Shown one piece after another: positions 52,393 through 62,084 of a DNA stretch of 64,000 bases. The position numbers and the translations under genes were made by a program. The notes below the pieces were generated by a model, which did no database searches, was not told the origin of the DNA, and worked only from the letters and a program-made list of their open reading frames with translations. Where the stretch lies: NCBI RefSeq assembly GCF_024529955.1, contig NZ_AP024856.1, positions 62,001-126,000 of the forward strand, read 5' to 3'. Each line of letters starts with the position of its first letter. Positions within the stretch are counted from its first letter, which is position 1. The stretch comes from Photobacterium toruni (GTDB lineage: Bacteria > Pseudomonadota > Gammaproteobacteria > Enterobacterales > Vibrionaceae).

Positions 52393-52575
52393 ATGGTTCA
52401 AACCGAACGGATAGATAATTATTATATAAATGATATACGAACTCGGTTAGTAGAAAAGTTACATGAGACAAGAAGAACCATAATTTCAGGTGATAAGGAC
52501 AAATTGGCTCAAGTTTTAGTTGAACTAGATCTTTATCAAAAAACGTTTGATGATTTATATGAGGGAAGGCTTTAG
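52393..52575 (+). CDS. Hypothetical small cassette protein
   Basis: 60 aa from ATG 52393 (MVQTERIDNYYINDIRTRLV); the longer frame from 52345 overlaps the repeat tail and is less likely. Helical and charged (EKLHETRRTIISGDKDKLAQ), no signal. Followed by the next repeat hairpin at 52594. Family unknown. Confidence 0.5.
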   Translation: MVQTERIDNYYINDIRTRLVEKLHETRRTIISGDKDKLAQVLVELDLYQKTFDDLYEGRL

Positions 52576-52593
52576 TTTCTTCATAATATCTAA

Positions 52594-52650
52594 AGAGGTC
52601 GCTTAGGCGGCCTTTGTTTTATCCGGACATTACCGCGTATCGGATCGCTT
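52594..52650. repeat. Copy of the dispersed intergenic repeat
   Basis: GAGGTCGCTTAGGCGGCCTT, TTTATCCGGACATTACCGCG, TATCGGATCGC, then divergence. It is the last recognised copy in the array before the VOC gene. Confidence 0.72.
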
Positions 52651-52826
52651 TTGATAATATATATTTATCAAATTTACTAATATGTTTAAGCAAAGTGAAT
52701 GCTTATTGTTTTTTATTGGTGAATTGAAAAGTAATTAAAATCAAGATATTGAAAAAATTTGGAATATTTATGCCTAAATCAGTACAGCAACAAATTGGGA
52801 ATGTGGCTCTAGTCGTTGAAAATTAT

Positions 52827-53685
52827 GGGCTTGTTGCAAAAAATTCAGCTTGAACGCAGAATCGTTTCTTTCCTCATTTAATCTGGCAACTCAATGGCTA
52901 ATCCTGAATTCAAATGGAAACACTTTACTCCTGAGATTATTCTTTGGTGTCTTCGTTGGTATGGTTCGACCCCAATGAGTTACGCAAATCTCAGCGATAT
53001 GCTGGCGGAGCGAGGGATTGCAGTGAATCGTTCGACTATTTATCGTTGGTTTATTGAATATGCTCCATCATTACGTAAGAAGTTACATCGTTACCAATTC
53101 ATCAGGATGGACTCTTCGTGGCAGCTCGATGAAACTTACGTCAAAGTAAAAGGAAAATGGTTTTATCTGTATCGCGCTATTAATAAGCAAGGTGAAATAC
53201 TAGATTTCTATTTTTCGCCAAAGCGCAATAAAGAAGCCGCTTATCAGTTTCTTAGGCGTTGCCTAAGACATTACAGCATCAATAATCAGCCTAAAACGCT
53301 AAATACAGACAAGCATTCATCCTATGCTAATGCGATTGCCCGTTTGAAGAAGGAGGGGCGATTACGCGAGGATGTTGAGCAGCGACAAGTAAAATACCTC
53401 AATAATGGTATCGAGTCTGATCACGCGCCTATTAAGAAACTCATTGTCGCCACCGGTGGACTTAAAATACGAAAACGTGCATGGTCAACGATTCAGGGAT
53501 TTGAATCATTACGGATGTTGAACAAAGGGCAGTTTGATTTTTGGTTACGCAATGATGAACGTCAAACTATTGTGCGGGAGAGATCCGCTTTTATTAATCG
53601 TCTCTTCAATATTGACGTTGTTTTCCAGTAATAATGAGTCAATTGTAGGTCTCATTTACCTGCTCTGATTATTTGCAACAAGCCC
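52827..53685 (+). mobile_element. IS6-family insertion sequence, copy 2, with target duplication
   Basis: 859 bp with the same ends as copies 1 and 3, in the opposite orientation. It is flanked by AAAATTAT on both sides (52819-52826 and 53686-53693), the 8-bp target duplication expected for IS6. It is the only copy of the three with one, so it is the undisturbed insertion. Confidence 0.95.
52894..53631 (+). CDS. IS6-family transposase (copy 2)
   Basis: 245 aa with the DDE motifs of copy 1 (DETYVKVKG, NTDKHSSYAN, NNGIESDHAP). Identical by eye to copy 3 and differing from copy 1 at two residues. ATG follows AATCTGGCAACTCA without a clear ribosome site. Confidence 0.95.
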   Translation: MANPEFKWKHFTPEIILWCLRWYGSTPMSYANLSDMLAERGIAVNRSTIYRWFIEYAPSLRKKLHRYQFIRMDSSWQLDETYVKVKGKWFYLYRAINKQGEILDFYFSPKRNKEAAYQFLRRCLRHYSINNQPKTLNTDKHSSYANAIARLKKEGRLREDVEQRQVKYLNNGIESDHAPIKKLIVATGGLKIRKRAWSTIQGFESLRMLNKGQFDFWLRNDERQTIVRERSAFINRLFNIDVVFQ

Positions 53686-54097
53686 AAAATTATGATGATG
53701 CTATCGCGTTTTATACTAAAAAGCTTCAATTTACATTGATAGAAGATACTGACTTAGGTGGTGGTAAACGTTGGGTTCAAGTTTCTCCTCCTAACTCAAA
53801 TGGTACAAATTTACTTCTTGCTCAAGCAAGTACCCAAGAACAGTCCAATGTTATTGGTAATCAAACAGGGGGGCGTGTTTTCTTATTTTTACAGACCAAT
53901 AATTTTTGGCGTGACTACGATCTAATGGTATTGAATGGTGTAGTCTTTAATGAAAAACCGAGAATAGAAGAATACGGTATAGTTTTGGTATTCCAAGACC
54001 TATATGGTAATAAATGGGATTTACTGCAACTGAACAATACAACTGAATGATATGTAAAAATTTACGATAAAAGACCGCTTCGATAGGCTAACACCTA

Positions 54098-54845
54098 TCA
54101 CTTAAGGTGTTTGGAACGAACTGGATAACGAGTTTTATTGATACGAACGGCTCTCTGCTTGGGCCGTTTTCTTCGTTCAGGTAATATGTAACGCTTTACT
54201 TGTTTTCTCATTGCTCTCAGTTTTTGAGGAATTGAACCTGGTGAAGCGATGGCACACCACATTAATTCATCTTGAATATCTCTTAACGCCATCATAAAAC
54301 TTATCAGTAATGGTGAAACATTCGCTTCTGCTGCTATTCTACTTATTTCTAAGCGAACAAGATTATAAGCTATCAATATTCCCCATATTTCTTGCTCAAT
54401 ACCTTATACTGATTGACTACGCAATAATATTTCATCTTCAAGCATGTCATGTTTTATTTCACCATAACTGTTTTCTATCTCCCAACGTTCGAAATAAACA
54501 TCAAGCAAAGCTTGATAGTTATAATGGTCACCAACTAAGGAAGTAAGAAGCCCTTGGATATTATTTTTTTGAGTTTTTTCTGGATACAGCACTAATCTAG
54601 CCTGCCATTTTTCAGGCAGGCTTGGGTCTTTAGTTCTGGCATATTTGGATACATCCATTTCTACAATCAAATCTCGTCCTGCTTCATCAAGCTGCTTAAT
54701 GACGGTATATCGTGTATTAGACTTAATTGGAGTCATCCAATGACTCGAACCATGCTGACGTTGCCAATTAATCATCAACTCGGCGCCAAGATAACATCGG
54801 TCAAAAATAGTTAAAGAATCTGGCGCTATTGAAGATATAAGCTGT
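54098..54845 (-). pseudogene. IS4-family transposase, C-terminal remnant with frameshift
   Basis: Two minus-strand frames: 54404-54845 (SLTIFDRCYLGAELMINWQR with the second catalytic Asp, then LLDVYFERWEIENSYGEIKH with the YREK signature) and 54098-54376 (MIAYNLVRLEISRIAAEANV, the IS4 tail). A stop (TGA in SQSV-stop) and shift separate them near 54376-54410. The N-terminal third is missing, so the element is inactive. Its right edge abuts the gene at 54854. Confidence 0.85.
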
Positions 54846-54853
54846 TAATTACC

Positions 54854-55858
54854 ATGACGATGGTTACAGGACTGAATGTTTCTCAGCTTGCCTTATTAAA
54901 TATGAATGAAGTGATAAAACAAGAGAAGGATATTTTGCTTTGTAAGCATGCGGATATGATCGCTATTAGTGTTATGGATTTCTTTAAAAATAACAAAGAA
55001 AAACAAAACCTAAAACCATGGTTTCATGGTATGCCACCTGAATCGAGAGCAAAACTTCTTTATGCGTTAACTACCGAGAGTCCAAATATAACTGATATAT
55101 TAGCAAAGAAAATTAGAGACGTAAGAAGTTATGAAACAGCACCATTTGGTACCGTTAAACTGACAGATAAAGAAAATACACAGCTAAAACTAGGGCTATC
55201 TGAAGAGAGTAAACGCTGGGCCGCTGTAGCGAATTTATTATCATTCTGGGTAAATGGCAATCCTGTTTATAGGACAATTGAAGATCATCAAGTTGAAGAA
55301 ACCTTCACTCGTTTTAATCCACAAGGGCAAACTATGATGGTTGCTGATTATGGTAATAAACTAGTCCCTTATATTGTTTGGGAAAAACTTAAAATTTTTT
55401 TAGATAGATCGAATTCGTTCCTTATTTCTTCAAATGTATCACCAACTGAAAGGATCGACCAACAAAACATTAAAAAAGTAATAAAGAAATTTAATAATTA
55501 CTTTTCATCTTATCCAAAAAATAAATACGAAAAAGTAGTTAAATTATTAGATGGAGAGGAATTCAGTTTTATCGTTTATAATGGAGATTTCAATCTCATA
55601 GGGGAAATACCCACTAATAATATCAGCTTATCTTTATGGAAATTAGGGTATTACCATATTGCACGTTCAAAAGTATTTCCAAAAGAATATAAAAAAAGTT
55701 CACTAAAGAAACTAATTAAGGAGAAATTAAATTCTGTTTTAGAATTAATAACAGCTCAGGAAGATACGATAGGAAAGATTGAAAACGCTAAAGAAATAAA
55801 AGATGCTATAAAGCAACATGATATGAATAAATTACTTGAACTTTTAGGGAATATCTAG
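54854..55858 (+). CDS. Putative T6SS effector of unknown family
   Basis: 334 aa, soluble, no signal peptide. It begins right after the IS4 remnant, so its N-terminus may be truncated. No catalytic motif was recognised; the central region (PFGTVKLTDKENTQLKLGLS, VNGNPVYRTIEDHQVEETFT) looks like a folded domain and the C-terminus is helical and Lys-rich. It overlaps by 1 bp (TAGTG) a gene for an exported protein, and the locus is convergent with a vasL relic, the arrangement of T6SS effector/immunity pairs. Effector role is inference. Confidence 0.5.
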   Translation: MTMVTGLNVSQLALLNMNEVIKQEKDILLCKHADMIAISVMDFFKNNKEKQNLKPWFHGMPPESRAKLLYALTTESPNITDILAKKIRDVRSYETAPFGTVKLTDKENTQLKLGLSEESKRWAAVANLLSFWVNGNPVYRTIEDHQVEETFTRFNPQGQTMMVADYGNKLVPYIVWEKLKIFLDRSNSFLISSNVSPTERIDQQNIKKVIKKFNNYFSSYPKNKYEKVVKLLDGEEFSFIVYNGDFNLIGEIPTNNISLSLWKLGYYHIARSKVFPKEYKKSSLKKLIKEKLNSVLELITAQEDTIGKIENAKEIKDAIKQHDMNKLLELLGNI

Positions 55859-56976
55859 TGAAAAAAATGTTCTACATTACAACTATAACAATAGTATTGT
55901 CGACTACCGCATGGGGAATGGATAACATAACGAATACAACATCTATCGATTTGTCACAAAACTTATCTAAGCAGGATATAATAAAAGTAAATTTAGCACA
56001 TGCTTATTATATTTATGGCGGTAACCCAAAGCGAGCTATAGCACTTCTAAAATCATATATTGATGATAAAAAAAATATCAAAGCTCGGTATATTTATGCA
56101 TCAGCATTATCACGCTATGATCTCAATACTTCGCTAACTATGCTGAAAGATCTTACTGATGAAGGCTACCCCTATGCAATGGAAACTTATGGAGAAAAAA
56201 GAACCTGCGAGCTCAATAAATACAATAAGTCTTGTCAGAAACAAGGCTACGATAAGCTATTAAAAACTACATATATCACATGGCGGAAAGCAGATCCTGA
56301 AGAGTTATATAATGACGCTTACCAAAAATATCTTGATATTCATGAGGTTCAATGAGTAAATAAACAACATACTTGGTATAGTAATAAAGCAGATAAACTA
56401 CTACGTCAATGTGCTAAAGAGCATTTTTTTCAGTGCGCAAATGCTTTGCAACTTGGTTATTATTCGGTAAAAAACCGAACAGAAAAACAAGAGCATGAAT
56501 ATGAATATGAATATGAATATGAATATGAATATTATAAAGACATTGCAAAAAAAATCTTAATTGATGTTGAAAATAACAACCTTTATGCAACTAATTATAT
56601 TGGTTGTTTTGATAAAGAAAGAAAATCAGCAAATGAGATATGTTTAACTCATGATGAATATAAAAAAATGTTGGATAACCTAGCCATTAAAGGTAATCTT
56701 CGAGAATACAGCAATTTATCATATTTATTATTTAATAGTAATGATGAATATAGCTTAACTGATTATGTTACTTTTTATGCGTATCTTCTCTATCCAGATG
56801 TAAAAATACCAAACGAATTAAAAACATCATATGACAAAGCAATAAAATTAAATAATGGTTTAGGCTGGAACTTCAAAATGATTAGCACTAATATCAAACC
56901 ATGGGAAAAACTGTATAATGATAAAAATATTAATGGTTTCTTCAATAAAGTTAATCAATTAAGTTCAGAAGAATAA
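55858..56976 (+). pseudogene. Exported Sel1/TPR-like protein, candidate immunity, split by an in-frame TGA
   Basis: GTG 55858 starts a signal peptide (MKKMFYITTITIVLSTTAWG). Residues to 165 are helical (LAHAYYIYGGNPKRAIALLK, KARYIYASALSRYDLN, Sel1/TPR-like). A TGA at 56353-56355 ends it, but the same frame continues open through VNKQHTWYSNKADKLLRQCA to 56976. A single base change would restore a ~372-aa protein. Six GAATAT units (56497-56532) encode an EY repeat after the break. Exported partner of the gene upstream: a likely periplasmic immunity protein. Confidence 0.6.
56497..56532 (+). repeat. (GAATAT)6 hexanucleotide repeat
   Basis: Six perfect GAATAT units encode (EY)6 in the candidate immunity gene. 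Copy-number change would keep the frame and alter length by two residues. Confidence 0.9.
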
Positions 56977-57012
56977 ATCTATCCCCCTCATTATGTTGAG
57001 GGGTGACCTTTA

Positions 57013-57038
57013 CCATGATAGCTACATTTAAATATTTT
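57013..57038 (-). pseudogene. Trace of a second vasL-like gene end
   Basis: On the minus strand, AAAATATTTAAATGTAGCTA then TCATGGTAAAGGTCACC matches the 3' end of vasL and its downstream sequence at 60727-60765 (AAAATATTTAAATGTAGTTA, CCATGGTAGAGGTCACT). The IS6 copy 3 end directly adjoins it, so the rest of this vasL copy is gone. Confidence 0.5.
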
Positions 57039-57897
57039 GGGCTTGTTGCAAATAATCAGAGCAGGTAAATGAGACCTACAATTGACTCATTATTACTGGA
57101 AAACAACGTCAATATTGAAGAGACGATTAATAAAAGCGGATCTCTCCCGCACAATAGTTTGACGTTCATCATTGCGTAACCAAAAATCAAACTGCCCTTT
57201 GTTCAACATCCGTAATGATTCAAATCCCTGAATCGTTGACCATGCACGTTTTCGTATTTTAAGTCCACCGGTGGCGACAATGAGTTTCTTAATAGGCGCG
57301 TGATCAGACTCGATACCATTATTGAGGTATTTTACTTGTCGCTGCTCAACATCCTCGCGTAATCGCCCCTCCTTCTTCAAACGGGCAATCGCATTAGCAT
57401 AGGATGAATGCTTGTCTGTATTTAGCGTTTTAGGCTGATTATTGATGCTGTAATGTCTTAGGCAACGCCTAAGAAACTGATAAGCGGCTTCTTTATTGCG
57501 CTTTGGCGAAAAATAGAAATCTAGTATTTCACCTTGCTTATTAATAGCGCGATACAGATAAAACCATTTTCCTTTTACTTTGACGTAAGTTTCATCGAGC
57601 TGCCACGAAGAGTCCATCCTGATGAATTGGTAACGATGTAACTTCTTACGTAATGATGGAGCATATTCAATAAACCAACGATAAATAGTCGAACGATTCA
57701 CTGCAATCCCTCGCTCCGCCAGCATATCGCTGAGATTTGCGTAACTCATTGGGGTCGAACCATACCAACGAAGACACCAAAGAATAATCTCAGGAGTAAA
57801 GTGTTTCCATTTGAATTCAGGATTAGCCATTGAGTTGCCAGATTAAATGAGGAAAGAAACGATTCTGCGTTCAAGCTGAATTTTTTGCAACAAGCCC
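57039..57897 (-). mobile_element. IS6-family insertion sequence, copy 3
   Basis: 859 bp with GGGCTTGTTGCAAATAATC and its inverted partner at the ends. Flanking 8-mers (AATATTTT left, TCATAAAC right) differ, so no target duplication remains, consistent with an IS6-mediated deletion or rearrangement that removed neighbouring T6SS DNA. Confidence 0.92.
57093..57830 (-). CDS. IS6-family transposase (copy 3)
   Basis: 245 aa, same as copy 2 by eye (GEILDFYFSPKRNKEAAY). DDE residues present; presumably functional and able to act on all three copies. Confidence 0.95.
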   Translation of the reverse strand: MANPEFKWKHFTPEIILWCLRWYGSTPMSYANLSDMLAERGIAVNRSTIYRWFIEYAPSLRKKLHRYQFIRMDSSWQLDETYVKVKGKWFYLYRAINKQGEILDFYFSPKRNKEAAYQFLRRCLRHYSINNQPKTLNTDKHSSYANAIARLKKEGRLREDVEQRQVKYLNNGIESDHAPIKKLIVATGGLKIRKRAWSTIQGFESLRMLNKGQFDFWLRNDERQTIVRERSAFINRLFNIDVVFQ

Positions 57898-58052
57898 TCA
57901 TAAACCCGATAACAAAATAAAAAGTTAACCATATGGTTATTTTGATAGAGTGTCAAAACCATAAAAGACATCAAAAAATATAATAAAAAACAAATTGATT
58001 ACCATACGATGGACGTGTAGATGAGTCTAAATTGCGCAATATTATTTAATAT

Positions 58053-58406
58053 TTATTTTAATAATTTACCTTTTACATTATTAAACATCGTTAATAACCG
58101 TTGGTGAGCGAGGAGATGTTGTTGAATAAATTTTCGACATACAATGACTTGCTTAGTGTAATCTTCGGGTAGAAGGAGATTTAGCTCGTGTGCAATAGTT
58201 TGAGCGTATTTGATCTCTTGTGCTGATGGCGGTGTTAACGCTTCAGGAATGGCTTTTAAAATAGAGGCTTCTAATGCCTCATTAAATTCTGGCCATGTTG
58301 TTAGATCAATACGATCTTCATTAGTTAATGATAACAAAGCTTCTTGTTGTTTTGAAACAGTAAAGTGATAAGTAATATTTCCAAGCTTAAATTCAATGAT
58401 ATTCAT
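58053..58406 (-). CDS. Hypothetical protein downstream of hcp copy 2
   Basis: 117 aa, soluble. MNIIEFKLGNITYHFTVSKQ then LALTNEDRIDLTTW-like text (LSLTNEDRIDLTTWPEFNEA) and a helical C-terminus (VCRKFIQQHLLAHQRLLTMF). It is 167 bp after hcp, past a terminator, in the same direction. Possibly a small T6SS accessory or phage-tail-like chaperone; no family recognised. Confidence 0.55.
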   Translation of the reverse strand: MNIIEFKLGNITYHFTVSKQQEALLSLTNEDRIDLTTWPEFNEALEASILKAIPEALTPPSAQEIKYAQTIAHELNLLLPEDYTKQVIVCRKFIQQHLLAHQRLLTMFNNVKGKLLK

Positions 58407-58529
58407 ATTAATAATGCGGTTACTTACAGTAAATACGTACTAAATGAGGTAGTGAAATATACGGTTAAATTTTTCTTAACCTCAGCTAAACGATGAATAA
58501 ATGCCTTAGCAAAGACATAAACGATAAAA

Positions 58530-58556
58530 GCCCGCACGGTCGAAACAGTACGGGCA
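58530..58556 (-). terminator. Terminator after hcp copy 2
   Basis: GCCCGTACTGT and ACCGTGCGGGC pair on the minus strand and are followed by TTTTA. Same structure as after hcp copy 1. Confidence 0.8.
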
Positions 58557-58572
58557 ATAGTTATACTTAGAA

Positions 58573-59091
58573 TTACGCTTCTAGCGGCGCACGCCAGTCA
58601 TCAGCACCTGAAGTACCTGAAACCGTGTGATCCCAATTAATTTTGCGGTAAGCCATCGAGATTTCAATCAGTTGAGTAAAATCAGCTTTGGTTGAATCTT
58701 GGCAATGTGGCATTTGATTGTCGATATTAACAATCGTTGCGTCTGTTAACGTTGTTGTGAAGTAGTGCTCTTGCTTACCTTCAACGGAAGTGCGGTACCA
58801 CTTAAGTTCAACGGTTGGTAGCATTTCACCTGATGCCAATGAGTTGTACATTAGCGGAACGGCTTTGTTCAATGCCACAGTAAATTTAAAAGGCTTATGG
58901 ACACGTTGGCCAGACGGTTGACCTGACTGTGGGTCAGTCGGTACTGTTACGATATGCTTAAATTCTTGCACTAACATTTGGTCTTCATGACCTTCAACGT
59001 AAATGTTACCCACAGAATCAGCGGTAAATGCGCCGGCAGTGATGTTGCCCTGAGTTTGGCCTTGGATAGAAATATAACAAGGAGTTGGCAT
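58573..59091 (-). CDS. hcp: T6SS tube protein Hcp, copy 2
   Basis: 172 aa from ATG 59091 (preceded by AAAGGACATTACA); an upstream frame extension to 59193 covers the promoter and is rejected. It differs from copy 1 in only three residues seen (GQTQG for GRTQG, GAFTA for GSFTA, GQPSG for GQPAG), but has many silent changes, so it is a true second gene rather than an assembly artefact. Same sigma-54 promoter and terminator arrangement. Confidence 0.97.
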   Translation of the reverse strand: MPTPCYISIQGQTQGNITAGAFTADSVGNIYVEGHEDQMLVQEFKHIVTVPTDPQSGQPSGQRVHKPFKFTVALNKAVPLMYNSLASGEMLPTVELKWYRTSVEGKQEHYFTTTLTDATIVNIDNQMPHCQDSTKADFTQLIEISMAYRKINWDHTVSGTSGADDWRAPLEA

Positions 59092-59138
59092 TGTAATGTC
59101 CTTTAATATGAAAATTTTTAGAATGTGTGCGTACATAT

Positions 59139-59154
59139 AGCAGGATGTGTGCCA
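59139..59154 (-). promoter_or_regulatory. Sigma-54-type promoter of hcp copy 2
   Basis: Minus strand TGGCAC-N5-CTGCT: a perfect -24 box and a -12 box with the invariant GC, at correct spacing, about 50 bp before the ATG. Confidence 0.8.
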
Positions 59155-59248
59155 AAACTCAAAGTTATATAACCTGTTGTTTTTATATGGCATTTAGATA
59201 TATGGTTTTATCAACAAACAGAGGTGAGCGAGTTGTTGCTTATATCGG

Positions 59249-59300
59249 GCAAAATGTTGCTTAACGGGCAAGATATTGCTTCTGCTGAGCAAAATGTTGC
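59249..59300. promoter_or_regulatory. Three GCAA-N4-TTGC palindromes upstream of hcp copy 2 (enhancer)
   Basis: Perfect copies start at 59249 (GCAAAATGTTGC), 59268 (GCAAGATATTGC) and 59289 (GCAAAATGTTGC), spaced 19 and 21 bp. They lie 95-146 bp upstream of the -24 box. Probable binding sites of the RpoN activator (VasH in vibrios); the identity of the activator is inference. Confidence 0.7.
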
Positions 59301-59461
59301 TTGAAAAGATACCTATCTAAAAATATATCATTATTTTCAGTTGGTTACAGTGTTAACTCTTGGCTTAATAGTTGCATGGCTATTACTCGTTATGAGTAGT
59401 AACGAAATAATGGTGTCTTTCGTGGCAGCATTTTGATCTATTTTACGAGGAGTAATAACTA

Positions 59462-60736
59462 TTGAGTACGATGGGATTTTATCAGAGTCGGCAATTTAAG
59501 TTTGTGGATGATGAAAGAAAACTGAGAAATTCTATAAGATATCAATTAATTAGAGATGAGATCAATCGTCTTAATAATCCATCTTATGGAAAAATTGATT
59601 GGGATAAAATCAAGATGTTGTGTGAGGATCTTGCTAGAACTGACGGGTTGAACTTTTTGACAACACTCTATTATACAACAGCATTGGTCAAAAAAAAAGG
59701 GGTGAGTGGGCTTGCAAATGGGCTTGAACTTCAACTTGCTGCGTTAATGCATCTCTATGAAAATAAAGATGCTAATCTAGTTAAATGTGCAGATCTATAT
59801 CGTTGGATGATTGCGAGATTAGGCAATGATTTACGTCGATTAGAGCCTAAAGAATCACAGCTTAAGGACCTTTACCGTTGTGAACGTTGCTGTAAAGAAA
59901 TTTATGAACTATTTCTAGACGTACATCCTCAACATGTTCCTGATTTAGAAGCCATTAGTTATGTGATTTTTGAACATGTCGATTATCTTGAAGGTAAGTT
60001 AAAGCTAATAGAGGCAGATAAACAAAATCATATTAATGAGCAACAAGATATCCCGCCTAAATTACCTCTGCGTAATAAGCATCTTATACGCTTTTCTTGG
60101 GTGTTTTTCTTCAGTTTGTTATTAGGGCTATCAGTTTTTGTTATTAAAGACTATTTGAGATCTACAACAAATTCATTGTTAAAGCGAGTTACGGCAGAGA
60201 AGTTAGAAGCTCAAGTACTTACTACAAAGCAAATTGATCAATTGCAGCATCAATATTCACCCTCTGTATTCACTGATAATAAGGCGACTATTATTCCTTT
60301 ATATTTGCGTCAAGCGAATAATGAAATTAATGCATTATCTGGTAAGAATATAGCTCAAGCATTTTCTTTGATGGATACCGTTAAGCAACTGTATCCTAAT
60401 GATGCACAAATAGAACAACATCAGCAGTATATTGCAGATATCCTAGAGCGATTTGAGACACAATATCGACGCTTTAAAACAGCCAGAACCAATATCGCAA
60501 ACTTACAACAAACGATGAATCAAAGTCATAGTAATAAATTGGCAGCACTATCAGACGAAATTAATGGCTATGCGATTAGTTTATCGCCAGTTTATGGAAG
60601 AATTAGTTATATTGAACAACAAATAGCAAATAAAAATCAGCCAGAAGTACAAAAAGAGCTTCAGCAACTTGATGGTGAAATAAAAGGGCTAGAATTGAAA
60701 TTTTCACAATTAATAGATCAAAGTAAAAATATTTAA
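59462..60736 (+). CDS. vasL: VasL-like T6SS protein (ImpA_N/TssA-related)
   Basis: 424 aa from TTG 59462, chosen because GAGGAG lies 10-16 bp upstream; ATG 59471 is in frame. The N-terminal ~190 residues are ImpA_N-like (KIDWDKIKMLCEDLARTDGL, FLTTLYYTTALVKKKGVSGL, LYRWMIARLGNDLRRLEP). One membrane segment (HLIRFSWVFFFSLLLGLSVF, ~205-225) and a coiled-coil C-terminal domain (QIDQLQHQYSP...) follow, as in VasL/TagA. It caps or supports the T6SS sheath. In vibrio clusters it follows vasK (tssM); here it is inverted relative to tssM. Confidence 0.85.
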   Translation: MSTMGFYQSRQFKFVDDERKLRNSIRYQLIRDEINRLNNPSYGKIDWDKIKMLCEDLARTDGLNFLTTLYYTTALVKKKGVSGLANGLELQLAALMHLYENKDANLVKCADLYRWMIARLGNDLRRLEPKESQLKDLYRCERCCKEIYELFLDVHPQHVPDLEAISYVIFEHVDYLEGKLKLIEADKQNHINEQQDIPPKLPLRNKHLIRFSWVFFFSLLLGLSVFVIKDYLRSTTNSLLKRVTAEKLEAQVLTTKQIDQLQHQYSPSVFTDNKATIIPLYLRQANNEINALSGKNIAQAFSLMDTVKQLYPNDAQIEQHQQYIADILERFETQYRRFKTARTNIANLQQTMNQSHSNKLAALSDEINGYAISLSPVYGRISYIEQQIANKNQPEVQKELQQLDGEIKGLELKFSQLIDQSKNI

Positions 60737-60742
60737 ATGTAG

Positions 60743-60835
60743 TTACCATGGTAGAGGTCACTCTTTGATCATCAGAAATATAAAGATTTTTTTGGTAAGC
60801 GTCATTATATAATTCTTCATGATCAGCTTTTGAAG
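60743..60835 (-). pseudogene. Remnant of a paralogue of the candidate immunity gene
   Basis: Minus strand KADHEELYNDAYQKNLYISD then DQRVTS matches KADPEELYNDAYQKYLDIHE of the gene at 55858. The fragment is cut by the IS3 end at 60836. Its sequence after the coding part also matches 56997-57038. It shows that this exported-protein family was present twice next to vasL ends. Confidence 0.65.
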
Positions 60836-60838
60836 TGG

Positions 60839-62054
<1,216 letters not shown>

Positions 62055-62084
62055 TTACTAGATGGCAAAATTAACTATGCTACT

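Larger units (their letters stand above)
52770..54050 (+). pseudogene. VOC-family (glyoxalase/bleomycin-resistance-like) gene split by IS6 copy 2
   Basis: ATG 52770 gives 19 codons (MPKSVQQQIGNVALVVENY) up to 52826. After removing the IS and one copy of its 8-bp target duplication (AAAATTAT), the frame resumes at 53694 with DDAIAFYTKKLQFTLIEDTD to the stop at 54050. The joined 137-aa protein has the VOC hallmarks: a metal-ligand-type opening, FYTKKLQFT, GGGKRWVQVSP and VFQDLYGNKWDLLQ. The insertion is clean, so the gene was intact until recently. Confidence 0.88.

Noticed and set aside
46848-52650. Integron attC sites
   Set aside because: The recurring GTTAAAT fits GTTRRRY loosely, but paired RYYYAAC ends are missing and no integrase is present. 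I treat it as a different repeat family.
58573-59091. Second hcp as an assembly duplicate
   Set aside because: There are many silent differences, three amino-acid changes and different flanks.
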